Shown in pieces: positions 23,632-29,419 of a stretch of 64,000 nucleotides of DNA. This DNA comes from Parelaphostrongylus tenuis (lineage: Eukaryota; Nematoda; Chromadorea; Rhabditida; Metastrongylidae). The notes beneath the pieces are model-generated. The model saw only the letters and a list, made by a program, of their open reading frames with translations. It was not told the origin of the DNA and ran no database searches. The translations under genes and the position numbers were made by a program. The DNA is taken from positions 62,001 through 126,000 of the forward strand of contig JAHQIW010000425.1 of assembly GCA_019055375.1 (NCBI GenBank). Direction: 5' to 3'. How positions within the stretch are numbered: position 1 is the stretch's first letter; the number at the start of each line of letters is the position of its first letter.

Positions 23632-24064
23632 CCATGATGTTGAGTGGACTTTCAATCTTTTACGGGAATCGAACCCGCATTTCATCATTTCTCGTGGCTC
23701 GTGCTAATCAACTGCCTCCTGTTCTGCTATTACACTTTCTCCGATACAAGGTATCGGCTTGTGAAAATGGTGAGATGCCGGGTTCTATTTCCGCTCTAAG
23801 TTCAAAGACATGCATCGGAACTTTGGCCTTCTAGGAGGGGGTTGAACCCGTGTCTCACCACTTCCGGGATCACGTGGTTAAAGTTTTGTATATCGTTCAA
23901 CATTCGTGGATGCTTGAGATCGCTGTGAATACTTTGGAATAAACAAATCAATAAGTAAACAAGTAAACAAACAAAGGAGGAAGAAAACTACTCACCGAAT
24001 CGTGTTCTATTGTGTATATACAGGATACAGAAAATAATACGAGTAGACCCGTTCTCATGCTCAT
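6317..24064 (-). CDS. bli-4: bli-4-like proprotein convertase (furin/kexin family), complete spliced gene
   Basis: Secretory-pathway subtilisin-like endoprotease that cleaves precursors after paired basic residues. In Caenorhabditis, BLI-4 processes cuticle collagens and other precursors. Join on the minus strand: 24064-23996, 21053-20940, 19749-19576, 19518-19360, 19294-19188, 19104-19006, 18866-18776, 18698-18635, 18119-17956, 16474-16318, 13869-13769, 13706-13590, 13535-13425, 13370-13261, 13184-13099, 13021-12901, 12526-12396, then for the long form 9399-9233, 9171-9081, 8171-8069, 7627-7502, 7080-6976, 6825-6669, 6425-6317. The total is 2833 nt, one more than a multiple of three; the surplus base is in exon 8. 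Without it the product is 943 residues. Catalytic Asp203, His242, oxyanion Asn343 and Ser416 are all present, and the His-Asn and Asn-Ser spacings (101 and 73) equal those of furin. Exon boundaries are by eye from GT/AG and family conservation. The ortholog call is confident, and the overall exon match is to BLI-4 rather than KPC-1 or EGL-3. Confidence 0.95.
6669..6825 (-). CDS. bli-4: bli-4 long form exon 23: transmembrane segment
   Basis: Residues 856-908: [16 protein letters not shown], then a membrane helix of about 23 residues ([20 protein letters not shown] type, 878-900) and AEDRNH. The donor is ATCGA|GTAAAT, phase 2; without splicing the frame stops at TAA immediately. Confidence 0.9.
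6976..7080 (-). CDS. bli-4: bli-4 long form exon 22: last Cys-rich repeat
   Basis: Residues 821-856: [20 protein letters not shown] then [15 protein letters not shown]. Acceptor CTGACTCAG, donor GTG|GTAGGC, phase 1. Contains a sequon NRS. Confidence 0.9.
7502..7627 (-). CDS. bli-4: bli-4 long form exon 21: Cys-rich repeat
   Basis: Residues 779-821: [20 protein letters not shown], then [20 protein letters not shown] and GPG. CxxCxxxCxxC spacing as in furin-like repeats. Acceptor ATTTAAG, donor CAG|GTATGC. Confidence 0.9.
8069..8171 (-). CDS. bli-4: bli-4 long form exon 20: Cys-rich repeat
   Basis: Residues 745-779: [20 protein letters not shown] then [14 protein letters not shown]. Acceptor TTTTTACAG, donor T|GTATGT. 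The intron before it (8172-9080) holds a foldback element. Confidence 0.9.
8500..9016. repeat. Foldback element, family F (intronic)
   Basis: Left arm about 8515-8640 and right arm about 8815-8945 are inverted copies. Shared blocks are CAGTGCAATACACnnGTTTCGGCCTTGCAGCCTCnTCA and TGAGCCAAT. A block of about 75 bp ending AACGAnnGGTATGATA occurs twice in direct orientation (8640-8720 and 8938-9015), so the element has a duplicated right end. Lies in introns of bli-4 between exons 19 and 20. Confidence 0.75.
9081..9171 (-). CDS. bli-4: bli-4 long form exon 19: Cys-rich repeat
   Basis: Residues 714-744: [20 protein letters not shown] then [10 protein letters not shown], with six-plus cysteines in the CxxC pattern of furin-like repeats. 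Acceptor ATTTCTAG, donor GAG|GTATGG, phase 0. Confidence 0.9.
9233..9399 (-). CDS. bli-4: bli-4 long form exon 18: start of cysteine-rich region
   Basis: Residues 659-714: [20 protein letters not shown], then [20 protein letters not shown] and [16 protein letters not shown], a furin-like Cys-rich repeat. Acceptor GTTGTTCAG, phase 0. The donor is taken as GT|GTGTGG, which gives the phase needed by the next exon; TGC|GTGTGT two bases earlier is out of phase. Confidence 0.88.
9420..11177. other. bli-4 intron region before the Cys-rich exons
   Basis: No exon recognised. A segment of about 65 bp around GGTTTCCCTTCACGCACCTCCAA...TCGTATTGA is present twice in tandem (about 10757-10825 and 10820-10880, imperfect). 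Confidence 0.4.
11178..11402 (-). CDS. bli-4: bli-4 alternative 3' exon: short transmembrane tail
   Basis: Acceptor TTGCTCTCTACAG. It encodes 74 residues in phase 0: a membrane segment ([21 protein letters not shown]), then CRRAPPPEG and a Ser/Thr/Gln-rich tail ending GGEHKPHQ and TGA. Joined to exon 17 it gives a furin-like type I membrane protease of 732 residues (after correction of exon 8) without a cysteine-rich region. Support is phase agreement, a strong acceptor and the hydrophobic segment. Confidence 0.7.
   Translation of the reverse strand: MTLPVMLMIVQAAVLLLIVVAAAVACRRAPPPEGLFIESTSTMTETDQSQISQQSHEYQLPIINGTGGEHKPHQ
11698..11883 (-). CDS. bli-4: bli-4 alternative exon, two possible frames
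   Basis: Acceptor TGTCTTGCAG at 11884. Read in phase 0 from exon 17 it encodes 61 residues rich in Arg and His and stops at TAG (11698), giving a secreted form. Read in phase 1 it is open through ...[13 protein letters not shown] to a donor TGG|GTAGGG (exon end 11702), leaving phase 0. It could then join the transmembrane exon at 11402, or run on to a TAA about 10 codons further. The TAG of one frame overlaps the donor of the other. Which form is used cannot be decided from sequence. Confidence 0.55.
   Translation of the reverse strand, partial: KFRNVRRRSLAPGNTRLLVVPQRHTGHHFCHRCFRQDHVRDSSLSLMASGYTAQDPTNGFG
12396..12526 (-). CDS. bli-4: bli-4 exon 17: end of P domain, branch point for 3' ends
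   Basis: Residues 615-658: [20 protein letters not shown] then a Pro/Ser/Gln linker ending QQLTSQ. The main donor is CAG|GTTAGA (phase 0), which joins in frame to both the 11.4 kb transmembrane exon and the 9.4 kb cysteine-rich exon. A second donor 25 nt downstream (A|GTGCTG, exon end 12371) or A|GTCAGG inside the exon would give phase 1, as needed by the optional exon at 11.8 kb. Reading through without splicing runs open to a TGA at about 12237. Confidence 0.9.
12650..12835. repeat. Head-to-head tRNA-like pair (family T2, intronic)
   Basis: A minus-strand tRNA-like unit (12655-12716, ...CGCAGGTTCAAGTCCTGCTTTGG on the minus strand) is followed by a plus-strand unit (about 12748-12816, GACCTCGGTTGTAGTGGTAGCATG...GCAGATTAAATTCCTGCTT). 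The two are imperfect inverted copies around a short core. T-arm-like stems are kept and anticodon arms are not. It lies in the bli-4 intron between exons 16 and 17. Confidence 0.65.
12901..13021 (-). CDS. bli-4: bli-4 exon 16: P domain
   Basis: Residues 575-615: [20 protein letters not shown] then [22 protein letters not shown] is the signature core of the P domain. Acceptor GTTTCAG, donor ACTG|GTAGGT. Confidence 0.94.
13099..13184 (-). CDS. bli-4: bli-4 exon 15: P domain with RGD
   Basis: Residues 546-574: [20 protein letters not shown] then VLLPPRPQ. It contains the RGD tripeptide (551-553), which is characteristic of convertase P domains. Phase 0 at the donor CAG|GTTTGT. Confidence 0.94.
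13261..13370 (-). CDS. bli-4: bli-4 exon 14: P domain
   Basis: Residues 509-546: [18 protein letters not shown] then [14 protein letters not shown]. The P (homo B) domain is the beta-barrel needed for folding and activity of kexin-like proteases. A sequon Asn-Phe-Ser is present. Acceptor TTTCTAG, donor ACTG|GTTAGC. Confidence 0.94.
13425..13535 (-). CDS. bli-4: bli-4 exon 13: catalytic/P-domain junction
   Basis: Residues 472-509: [20 protein letters not shown] then [16 protein letters not shown]. The [12 protein letters not shown] segment closes the catalytic domain and the P domain begins after it. Acceptor TTTCAG, donor AA|GTGAGA. Confidence 0.94.
13590..13706 (-). CDS. bli-4: bli-4 exon 12: end of catalytic domain
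   Basis: Residues 433-472: [19 protein letters not shown] then [16 protein letters not shown], the conserved C-terminal helices of the subtilisin domain. Acceptor TTGTTTAG, donor AA|GTAAGC. Confidence 0.94.
13769..13869 (-). CDS. bli-4: bli-4 exon 11: catalytic Ser
   Basis: Residues 400-433. [20 protein letters not shown] places Ser416 as nucleophile, followed by [13 protein letters not shown]. The preceding intron is about 2.4 kb and contains a mariner fragment and a foldback element. Confidence 0.95.
14172..14560. repeat. Foldback element, family F (complete, intronic)
   Basis: 389 bp. Termini are CCTGACAGCATATTTAAGC and its inverted partner GCTCAAAATGTGCTGTCAGG. Inner arms pair over the GTTTCGACCTTGCAACCTTGTCA and TGAGCCAATTCT blocks. 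Flanked by AT on both sides, compatible with a short target duplication. No coding capacity; it looks like a non-autonomous DNA element. It lies in bli-4 intron 10. Confidence 0.8.
15460..15780 (+). pseudogene. Mariner transposase N-terminal fragment
   Basis: In the frame read from about 15598 it encodes [20 protein letters not shown], then [20 protein letters not shown] and a stop. This matches the helix-turn-helix end of mariner transposases (W/F-F-x-x-F-R-x-G-x-x-x-L-x-D-x-x-R-x-G-R-P-S-E-V-D). Upstream sequence in neighbouring frames ([13 protein letters not shown]) looks like the preceding helix, with a frame shift. No catalytic domain and no terminal repeats were seen. Lies in bli-4 intron 10. 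Confidence 0.7.
16318..16474 (-). CDS. bli-4: bli-4 exon 10: catalytic domain
   Basis: Residues 347-399: [20 protein letters not shown], then [19 protein letters not shown], ending NQPAI. Acceptor GTTTCAG. The donor is ATA|GTTGGT, weak by consensus but the only one that restores the conserved AIVTVDVP reading into exon 11. Confidence 0.92.
17118..17395 (+). repeat. tRNA-derived SINE, family S (intronic)
   Basis: Starts GCGCATGTGATGCAGTGATTAGAGG (A box) with box B GGTTCGATTCC, and ends at the family tail AAGGACTGGTCAACTCCGAGACCTTTATC. With the minus-strand copy at 17530-17802 it forms an inverted pair in bli-4 intron 9. Confidence 0.8.
17530..17802 (-). repeat. tRNA-derived SINE, family S (intronic)
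   Basis: Minus-strand copy: starts AGCGCGTGTGGCGCAGTTGTTAGGAG and ends near TGATCAATGCCGG. The body blocks of the family are recognisable (TCTGGGAGG, GCATTTAATCACCTC). Confidence 0.78.
17956..18119 (-). CDS. bli-4: bli-4 exon 9: SWGP motif and oxyanion Asn
   Basis: Residues 293-347. [19 protein letters not shown] lines the S1/S4 substrate pocket and [12 protein letters not shown] carries the oxyanion-hole Asn343. Acceptor ATTGTAG, donor AG|GTTAAT, phase 2. Confidence 0.95.
18635..18698 (-). CDS. bli-4: bli-4 exon 8: substrate-pocket segment with a one-base frame break
   Basis: Encodes [19 protein letters not shown] then the donor CAG|GTTTTT. The exon is 64 nt: it enters in phase 0 and leaves in phase 1, but exon 9 can only be read in phase 0. 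Every other junction in the gene agrees. A surplus T (plus strand) in the TTT run at 18639-18641 would explain it: with two Ts the exon ends in -Asn-Gln and keeps the CAG donor. As given, the frame reaches a stop early in exon 9. This could be an assembly or sequencing error, or a real null mutation. Confidence 0.85.
18776..18866 (-). CDS. bli-4: bli-4 exon 7: catalytic His
   Basis: Residues 241-271, starting with K then [10 protein letters not shown]. His242 is the catalytic histidine. Ends [10 protein letters not shown]. Acceptor CTTACAG, donor GGG|GTATGA, phase 0. Confidence 0.95.
19006..19104 (-). CDS. bli-4: bli-4 exon 6: calcium-binding loop region
   Basis: Residues 208-241: [11 protein letters not shown]...[18 protein letters not shown], the acidic segment between catalytic Asp and His that helps bind calcium in the convertase family. 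Acceptor TTTGTAG, donor AA|GTGAGC. Confidence 0.95.
19188..19294 (-). CDS. bli-4: bli-4 exon 5: catalytic Asp
   Basis: Residues 173-208. [20 protein letters not shown] leads into SILDDGIQR. Asp203, the first Asp of the DDG motif, is the catalytic aspartate. Donor AG|GTAATT, phase 2. Confidence 0.95.
19360..19518 (-). CDS. bli-4: bli-4 exon 4: post-propeptide linker and catalytic-domain entry
   Basis: Residues 120-172. The first roughly 40 residues are an unusually long basic linker ([15 protein letters not shown]) with one N-glycosylation sequon (Asn134-Ile-Thr), before [12 protein letters not shown] where the catalytic domain begins. Furin itself has only a short linker here. Acceptor TTTTAAG, donor CTG|GTGAGC, phase 0. 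Confidence 0.93.
19576..19749 (-). CDS. bli-4: bli-4 exon 3: prodomain with both cleavage sites
   Basis: Residues 62-119. An internal polybasic site RRKKR (81-85) matches the secondary prodomain cleavage site. RRRSKR|DY (cleavage after residue 111) is the primary autocatalytic site. Between them is [18 protein letters not shown], the conserved end of the prodomain. Donor GAG|GTGAGG, phase 0. Confidence 0.95.
20275..20572 (-). repeat. tRNA-derived SINE, family S (intronic)
   Basis: Minus-strand copy beginning GAGCGCATGCGACGCAGTGGTTAGAGATG, with the CATCCCTCCGGGATCG block and tail near AGGGATTTACCAACG. Lies in bli-4 intron 2. Confidence 0.8.
20940..21053 (-). CDS. bli-4: bli-4 exon 2: prodomain, first half
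   Basis: Residues 24-61. Acceptor GTTTCAG, donor AAG|GTGAAG, both phase 0. Contains [10 protein letters not shown] and the typical prodomain segment [19 protein letters not shown], which folds as the intramolecular chaperone and inhibitor of the protease. Intron 1 before it is about 2.9 kb and full of repeats. Confidence 0.93.
21530..21911. repeat. Head-to-head tRNA-like hairpin element (family T, intronic)
   Basis: Left arm 21535-21670 and right arm about 21771-21911 are inverted copies. Each consists of ACCCAATATnTGGAnTGCTGTGCAAAAAC, a tRNA-like unit, and GTTTTGCACAGCACTCTTATTTACGCTATAA. The right unit (about 21805-21880) has a seven-pair acceptor stem (GCGTCGG/CTGACGC) and a perfect T arm (CTGGGTTCGAATCCCGG), with an A-box-like D arm but no anticodon stem. 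Core about 100 bp. It lies in bli-4 intron 1. Confidence 0.8.
22200..22447 (-). repeat. tRNA-derived SINE, family S (intronic)
   Basis: Minus-strand copy. The head (GGCGCGTTTTGCGCAATGCATAGATG) and box B (GGTTCGATCTCG) are near 22447-22390; the tail end is degraded near 22205. Pairs with the plus-strand copy at 22968. Confidence 0.72.
22968..23275 (+). repeat. tRNA-derived SINE, family S (best copy, intronic)
   Basis: About 305 bp. A box TGGCGCAGTGGTTAGAGG, box B GGTTCGATCTCG, then CCATCCATCCCTCCGGGGTC, GTCTGGGAGGATAAGCAGC, AAGGCCAGATATGCATTC and GCGCATCCCTCAGGGATTGA, ending in repeated TTTATCC. The tail of short repeats and the pol III boxes are typical of a SINE. Confidence 0.88.
23440..23635. 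repeat. (TA)n-rich microsatellite
   Basis: Alternating TA/TG/CA tracts including runs of pure TA (about 23441-23461, 23476-23492, 23587-23616). Long Tyr-Ile open frames on both strands are artefacts of this repeat. It lies in bli-4 intron 1. Confidence 0.9.
23640..23880. repeat. Degraded tRNA-like repeats in opposite orientation
   Basis: 23650-23720 carries a minus-strand box B (GGGAATCGAACCCG on plus). About 23745-23790 carries a plus-strand one (GCCGGGTTCTATTTCCG), and 23830-23875 another minus-strand one (GGGTTGAACCCGTGTC). Similar in design to the head-to-head units at 12.7 and 21.7 kb but more decayed. Confidence 0.5.
23996..24064 (-). CDS. bli-4: bli-4 exon 1: signal peptide
   Basis: Encodes residues 1-23: a Met-Ser-Met-Arg start, then a hydrophobic stretch ([12 protein letters not shown]), a typical secretory signal. 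A second in-frame ATG lies two codons in (24058). The donor is TCG|GTGAG, phase 0. The start is chosen because the acceptor-like AG lies only 7 bases upstream and phase matches exon 2. Confidence 0.85.
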
Positions 24065-24092
24065 TTTTTGACTAGAGAGAGAGAGAGAGAGA
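24065..24092 (-). promoter_or_regulatory. Candidate trans-splice (or 5'-UTR) acceptor with (CT)n tract
   Basis: On the minus strand a run of about nine CT units is followed by TAG. The bases TCAAAAA then precede the bli-4 start codon, leaving only 7 nt of leader. A long pyrimidine tract plus AG immediately before the first ATG is typical of nematode spliced-leader acceptors. It could equally be an ordinary acceptor from an upstream non-coding exon. Confidence 0.6.
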
Positions 24093-24880
24093 TGGATGGA
24101 TTGACAACAACACACACAACAAATATCGAGTAGTAGTCTATCGGAAGAAGATGAATATTAGAGAATAGTAAGGGATTGAGGGTGGGGGTGAGAAGGAGGG
24201 TTAGCAGTACATCATCCAGATACGTGAGTAAGAGTGAGTACTTCCAAGAAAAGTGAGACAATACCACCGAATTGGCCTGAAATGAAGAGAAAATAAACCT
24301 TTTATGGACGACATACAGCATTCCAGCAAATCAATACGATCAGTACGACACGATATCGACCGATAAAATCGATAAAACTATATGATACACGTGTGCTGTA
24401 ACACGAGCGAACGAACTAACGGTGTGTGCCACACCGCCAATGAAAAAAAACCCGCTGATATTGAACGAATGCGACAGAGAGGAAATAAACCCACTCCTCC
24501 TCCTCTCCTCCTGTTCCATGAATGAAATAAATGAGAATCGCAAACTTGGGTAAACAAAGATTATCGAGGCGGAGGAGGAGGAGCTTAAGTAAATAACAAC
24601 AACAACAACAGCTTATAGCGACACTGTTGGGGTTTCGTAACCCCTGAATCCCCTCCAGCCAGCGGAAACTCTCTTACTATACGAACACCCGAAAATAAGA
24701 AAAAAACTATTGAATTGGTCCGAATACTCGTTCCGTCGACACGCAAAGTTGCCCTTTCCCCGAAAGAAAAGACAGTCGCCGGGAGTCAGAGTTCACTAAC
24801 TGCTTTCAGATCGCGATTTTCACTGCTCAACAACCTATCTGACAGAACAGGAATGTTGTAGCATGAAAGAGTGGTGGGCA
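24093..24880. other. Upstream region of bli-4
   Basis: Contains purine-rich tracts (GGAGGCGGAGGAGGAGGAGC at about 24567-24586) and (AAC)n at about 24594-24612. This is the likely promoter region by position; no specific element can be named. Confidence 0.4.
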
Positions 24881-24884
24881 AAAC

Positions 24885-24990
24885 GGGTGTCAGTGGCGCA
24901 ACGGGTTAGAGCACGCGATCCAGGATCGAGTGAGTGAAGTGCGGGTTCGAGTTCCAACCGACGCGAAACTTTTGCACAGCACACCATGTC
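24885..24990 (+). repeat. tRNA-like repeat, single copy (family T)
   Basis: GTGTCAGTGGCGCAACGGGTTAGAGCACG...GGGTTCGAGTTCCAACCGACGC followed by the family tail GAAACTTTTGCACAGCACACCAT. A-box and box-B-like motifs are good; the anticodon region does not fold into a standard arm. Confidence 0.65.
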
Positions 24991-24999
24991 AATGAGAGT

Positions 25000-25570
25000 A
25001 CGTATGCCTAGACGAAACAGAAGAGAGTGTTTCGAAAAGCAAAAAAAAAGAGCCTTAACTCAAAAATGACTGCACCAAGAGGAGCTCTCATCAAGTCTAA
25101 AGCGAGAAAAATGAAATAATTTGCCAGTTTTCAAATTAAGCTCTAATTTGATGATATGTAATATTAACAGACGAGATAGAAAGCTTTATTAATAGAGAAA
25201 AAAACACTAATGAATAATGAGCCAAGGGACAGAAAAAATCCCCACCTGCATTGAGGACAGGTACAAATTATTACCCATTCGCGAGAGCGCGCCCTAGTCA
25301 CAAATTCGCGCACCTCGGTCACTAAGAAGGGCGGGAAGGGCGGGAAGCTACGGACGATGGTTGGTCCTGCACAGATCGAAGTGGATACTGTGTAGATCAA
25401 AATTGTTGAGCTTGTCAATTTAGGTGAAGGGATACACAACGCTGTGCACGTTCGCTGCAGCAGTTTTTCTGTGCGCAGTCACGTCTGCCTGCTGCTGCTG
25501 CTGCTGTTAATACACCTAGAAGGTGACCCTATATTTGGTATAAGTTCACTATATATAGCAATCTTTGGAA
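25000..25570. other. No recognised gene; (CTG)n tract
   Basis: A short CTG run (about 25489-25506) is the only structured feature seen. Confidence 0.45.
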
Positions 25571-25574
25571 AAAA

Positions 25575-25860
25575 GCGCATATGGCGCAGTGACTAGAGAT
25601 CTCCTGAGACACACAAGCCGCCCATGGTTCAAACCCGCGCCTAACGCTCAGTAACCTTCACTGTCAACTTGGGATCGGCGATCTGGCACCGGATTGTCCC
25701 TGCGGAGAATAGCTGCTGTGACTTGATACACCGGCGGGCCATCACGACTCACTGTAAAGGCCAAATATAAATTCAATCGCCTCTACGATTCTAGCTACGA
25801 ATGGAATCGAATGCATGGCGCATCCTCCAAGGATTGATCAACGCTGAAAGTTTTATTCTT
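25575..25860 (+). repeat. tRNA-derived SINE, family S
   Basis: Starts GCGCATATGGCGCAGTGACTAGAGATC, carries the AAGGCCAAATATAAATTCAA and GCGCATCCTCCAAGGATTGA blocks and ends in TTTATTC repeats. Immediately followed by a second copy at 25900. Confidence 0.82.
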
Positions 25861-25899
25861 TTATACTTCTTGAGCTTTCACAAATAGTATTAATAACAA

Positions 25900-26125
25900 A
25901 GGAGCGCAGTGCGCAGTGGCTAGAGGTGTATCGCGTCACACACAAGGTGCATGGTTCGATTTCGCGCTCATGGCTCACCAAGGCCATCCATCCCTTCTGG
26001 GATCGGTAAACTAGATACCGGACTGGTCCTAGACTTGTCCGGCAGGATAGCGCACTGACTCGATACAGCGCTAGGCTAGCGCGAGTCACTGTAATGGCCA
26101 GAGATGCGTTCAATCATCTCAAGCG
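25900..26125 (+). repeat. tRNA-derived SINE, family S (3'-truncated)
   Basis: GAGCGCAGTGCGCAGTGGCTAGAGGTG head, box B GGTTCGATTTCG, body to ATGCGTTCAATCATCTC, then cut off by the end of another repeat (26130-26230). Confidence 0.8.
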
Positions 26126-26235
26126 AAGTGCGGTTGACCTCCGTGGACCCAAGGGCGTGTCCAACGACTCTACCTCCGCTGCCCCGAGTGTTCGCCAACT
26201 GTAGCTACATTTCGTTGGCACATCCCTCAAAGATA
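26126..26235. repeat. Single end of the 41.8-kb inverted-repeat element
   Basis: GCGGTTGACCTCCGTGGACCCAAGGGCGTGTCCAACGACTC then TACCTCCGCTGCCCCGAGT matches both arms of the element at 41829-42180. It follows directly on a truncated SINE, so one inserted into the other. Confidence 0.65.
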
Positions 26236-26239
26236 AGCT

Positions 26240-28390
26240 TTTACAGCTTTTTTCGCAGATAATACATGGTGCGATTTTTCACTCAGAAGCTTAGAAGGCC
26301 CATTGGTCACAAGGCTTCTGCACTTTTCCATTCTGTTTTGCTGTCCATGTAGATCGAAGAGGGTTGAGGCGGTCGGGTTCGTGCGTGAGTAGAGTCGCGT
26401 GGCTCGACGACGATAAGGGCTTTTTGCCTACTGAGAAACATCCGATACTGATCGAACGCGGTCTTTCTCATATCGTGAAATAGCCGTTCTTAGCCATTCC
26501 TGGGTCATCATGGGTGTTCGGTCGCACGCTAGGCGCTATAAATCAGGACTTCGGCGCAACCTCGAGACCAGTATTTCTCCGAGACAGCGGCGAATCCTAG
26601 GATCTAATCGATGGGCTAATAGAGAAAATTTCCGATAGATGATCGATCAATGAATTGGTTGCCGATTTTTTCATAAGCTAAAACTGAGAAGTTAAGGAAA
26701 AAAACAGTATTATCCAGTTATTTCTGGAAATACGAATGCAATCATCGCAAATCTAAAACGTCGAAAAAGGAAAAAAATAGTTGCTTATAGGGCTTTTCCA
26801 GAATCAGTAATGAAGAGCAGAGATAGCTGGTGGCATAGTTGTAGTGATGGTGGTCAAACAGAGAGAATATCTGGCTGGACCCCGCCCCGCGATCACCGAC
26901 CCACCACTCATTTCTCCGAGATCGATATACTGGAACCAGACTTGTATCGACTTGAACCAGCAATCAACGATATTTGTGACGAAACGTAAATCGTCAAGCA
27001 GCAGCTGAACCCAGACGCAAAAAGTCGAAAGGTTTTTTGTGGATGATGGATGCGAATCGAATGCAAAACTTGCTGCGATCCCACCCAGTAGATGTGAGAT
27101 ACGTGTTATGTAGATCAAAAGTTGGGATCTGACGGGAGAAATTTTTGCTCTACGTATTTTCAGAGATGATTTATTGCTCATAGTCGAGCATCGAGACGGA
27201 CAAGAGTCGGAATCTCAAGCGGACTTCAAATCTATGATTAGGTTAGAGTATGGCTGAGGGAGGGAAAAGCAAGGGAACTGATGGTGCAGTTGGGTGATAC
27301 CAGGAACCTTGTGGAGGGTAATACGGGTGTGATGTCCACCTGAGGCTCTGAGTTCTGCACGTTCTCAGTGACTTTGATATATTTGACATCGTACCCTGCC
27401 TTGGACAAAACAGGCAGTAAATAAATGTTAAACATTATTAACGTGTTCATCGTTGAGTCAAGTAATGTTAATGAATTAGATAAAGGCCGTTGAAAGTGAA
27501 GCACTGCCTTAACCCCCAGTGGTGGCGGTCGTTTCACTTTCTAAAGTGATTGGCCTTGGCCAAGACCGGGCTTTATCTCGAGCGTTTCGCCTTTCTATCG
27601 CCAAGCGAGAGCCAGTTTAATTGCGCATTTGAGAAACTTCTTTTTTTTCGGCAGCATCAACTATAGAAAAGTAGCTTATGACGCGTTTTTCGACACCGAA
27701 TTGACTTTGAATCTGAAAAGGAAAACATTGAAGAACTATGAAGTATTTAGAGCTCGAAGTCGTTCCCTTTTTAATCCCTGCCAAGTGTGCCAATAATCAC
27801 TCGAGTAAACAGAGTTTGATCTTAAGTAGGAGTTGAACGTCGATGAAAAGTAACAGTGGAAATAAGGAAAAGTTGGAAAATCTGGAACATCAAGCATTTC
27901 AAGCAACAAATAATTGTATAGGAATAAGTTTTATTGGGCGGCTGACATTGAAAACCATTTTTTAGGGGAAATTTTGACTCAAAAAAATCAACTCAAAATT
28001 TTTAAAAAAAATTCAAGAGAAAATACCAGAGAAGGTGCTTCACGTCAATATGACATGGAGCATATACTCTGTATATATGGACATAACCCTCGGACGAACT
28101 CCCCTGAAAGGCAAGCGGCGTCGTGTCGTAGCTTGCGCGACAGTCGCAGGCAGGCAGCATCTGCATGTCTGGCTGTCTGCGTGCTTTCCCACAAGGCGTG
28201 ACACAGTCATTAGTGAAGCCGAGTGGAATTTGACGTCGCGCGACTTCGTACGAAACATACCATATGGTCCTTAAAGATGGAAGAAGAGATGCGTGCAGCA
28301 GTAGTAAGTGCCCTAAAGTGCAAAAGCGATCGTTGGTTTGGTTGACGCCTTTCGTAATCTAAGCTCTCAGTCCCTAGTCTCTGTGTTAGA
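26240..28390. other. No recognised gene
   Basis: Several open frames of 70-125 codons lie on the minus strand (26804-27181, 27238-27537) without recognisable domains or phase-consistent splice partners. 26340-26600 is richer in CpG and GC than its surroundings but no RNA family could be named. Confidence 0.35.
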
Positions 28391-28394
28391 GAAA

Positions 28395-28560
28395 TTGGTG
28401 CCCCAACCCTGTCTGGGAGGATAGAGCGCTAACTGAAGCAACGATAGGCTAAACCGAAAGTCATTGCAGACTATGTAAGCACTCAGTCATTCAACGGTGT
28501 TCTACGAATGGAGTAGAATGTACGGATCATCCATAAGGAATTGAACAATGCCAAATGCGC
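28395..28560 (+). repeat. tRNA-derived SINE, family S (3' part only)
   Basis: Only the downstream blocks are present: CTGTCTGGGAGGATAGAGCG, CACTCAGTCATTCAACG, ATCCATAAGGAATTGAACAATGC. The pol III head is missing. Confidence 0.6.
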
Positions 28561-29029
28561 GTTGCCGTAGTATTGTCTTTATAACGGAAAAAATTCGCCT
28601 CATATGTACGTCATTCATATCTTCACGTCGATTGAATAATTCTTGCGTTCGTAGTTCTTTATCGTGTCTACGAATACATTTGCAACAGAAATCGAAACGT
28701 GTATATTTGATAGAACGACCCAACAAAGATCATGCGAGTCTTAGACCGGTATCAAATGGGTTTTACGAAGAAGAATAATTACTGCCTGTGTTCAATAGTT
28801 GGCTAGCTGTTTGTCTTTTAACAGCGAAAATATTGCCTGAGACCGTCGTTTAGACGCCGACCGAGACGGTTCCACTCTCTTGCTCCATTTTCCCCTTTGT
28901 TTTGTAAACTTTATCGATAACTTGACCAATTAGTCAGCGAGCTACGTATTTTTCTTAATTGGTAATAAAACGCTTTGACGACTGTTTGTTGACAGCTGTG
29001 ATGCCTTACAATGAGGAGAGTTAGAAGCA

Positions 29030-29145
29030 GAGCGACGACCTCAGCGATGTAGTGGTAGTACGCATCCTCGGTATGGGTAAAATTCGAGTTCAACTTCAGT
29101 CTGCGACCTGAGATTTGCATATCACTCGATCCTTCGATATATATA
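29030..29145 (+). repeat. tRNA-like repeat (family T2)
   Basis: GACCTCAGCGATGTAGTGGTAGTACGCATCC...TCGAGTTCAACTTCAGTCTGCGACC followed by TTTGCATATCACTCGATCCTTCGA, the same head and tail as the plus unit at 12.75-12.85 kb. Confidence 0.6.
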
Positions 29146-29211
29146 GTAGTTTCAGTATGATACTTCTTCACAAGCCCGCTCTTTATCTAAGACTTGAAAT
29201 AAAAAAAACAA

Positions 29212-29415
29212 CCTGACAGCACTTTTAAGCCTTTCATGAGATTTTTATGGGCGCTTACACAGTGCAATGCATGTGTTTCAGCCTTGCCAGCCTCGTCAGT
29301 TGCAAAGTGCATTTTGTTTGAGCCAATACCTTTCGCGGGAGAACCCCTTATATGAGGGAATCGTCAACGAACATGTTACATCATGCTAAAGTGAAAATTC
29401 GGTACTTTCTGATCG
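29212..29415 (+). repeat. Foldback element, family F (left half)
   Basis: Begins CCTGACAGCACTTTTAAGCC and continues TTTCATGAG..GGGCGCTTACACAGTGCAATGCATGTGTTTCAGCC to GTTACATCATGC. The right half is absent. Confidence 0.7.
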
Positions 29416-29419
29416 GGAG

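Noticed and set aside
23369..23834. Open frames of about 90-120 codons rich in Tyr and Ile on both strands
   Set aside because: They are translations of a TA/TG microsatellite.
26340..26610. GC-richer block as a possible structured RNA gene
   Set aside because: No recognisable RNA family, promoter box or terminator; composition alone is not enough.
27238..27537. 99-codon minus-strand open frame upstream of bli-4
   Set aside because: No recognised domain or splice continuity; may be chance.
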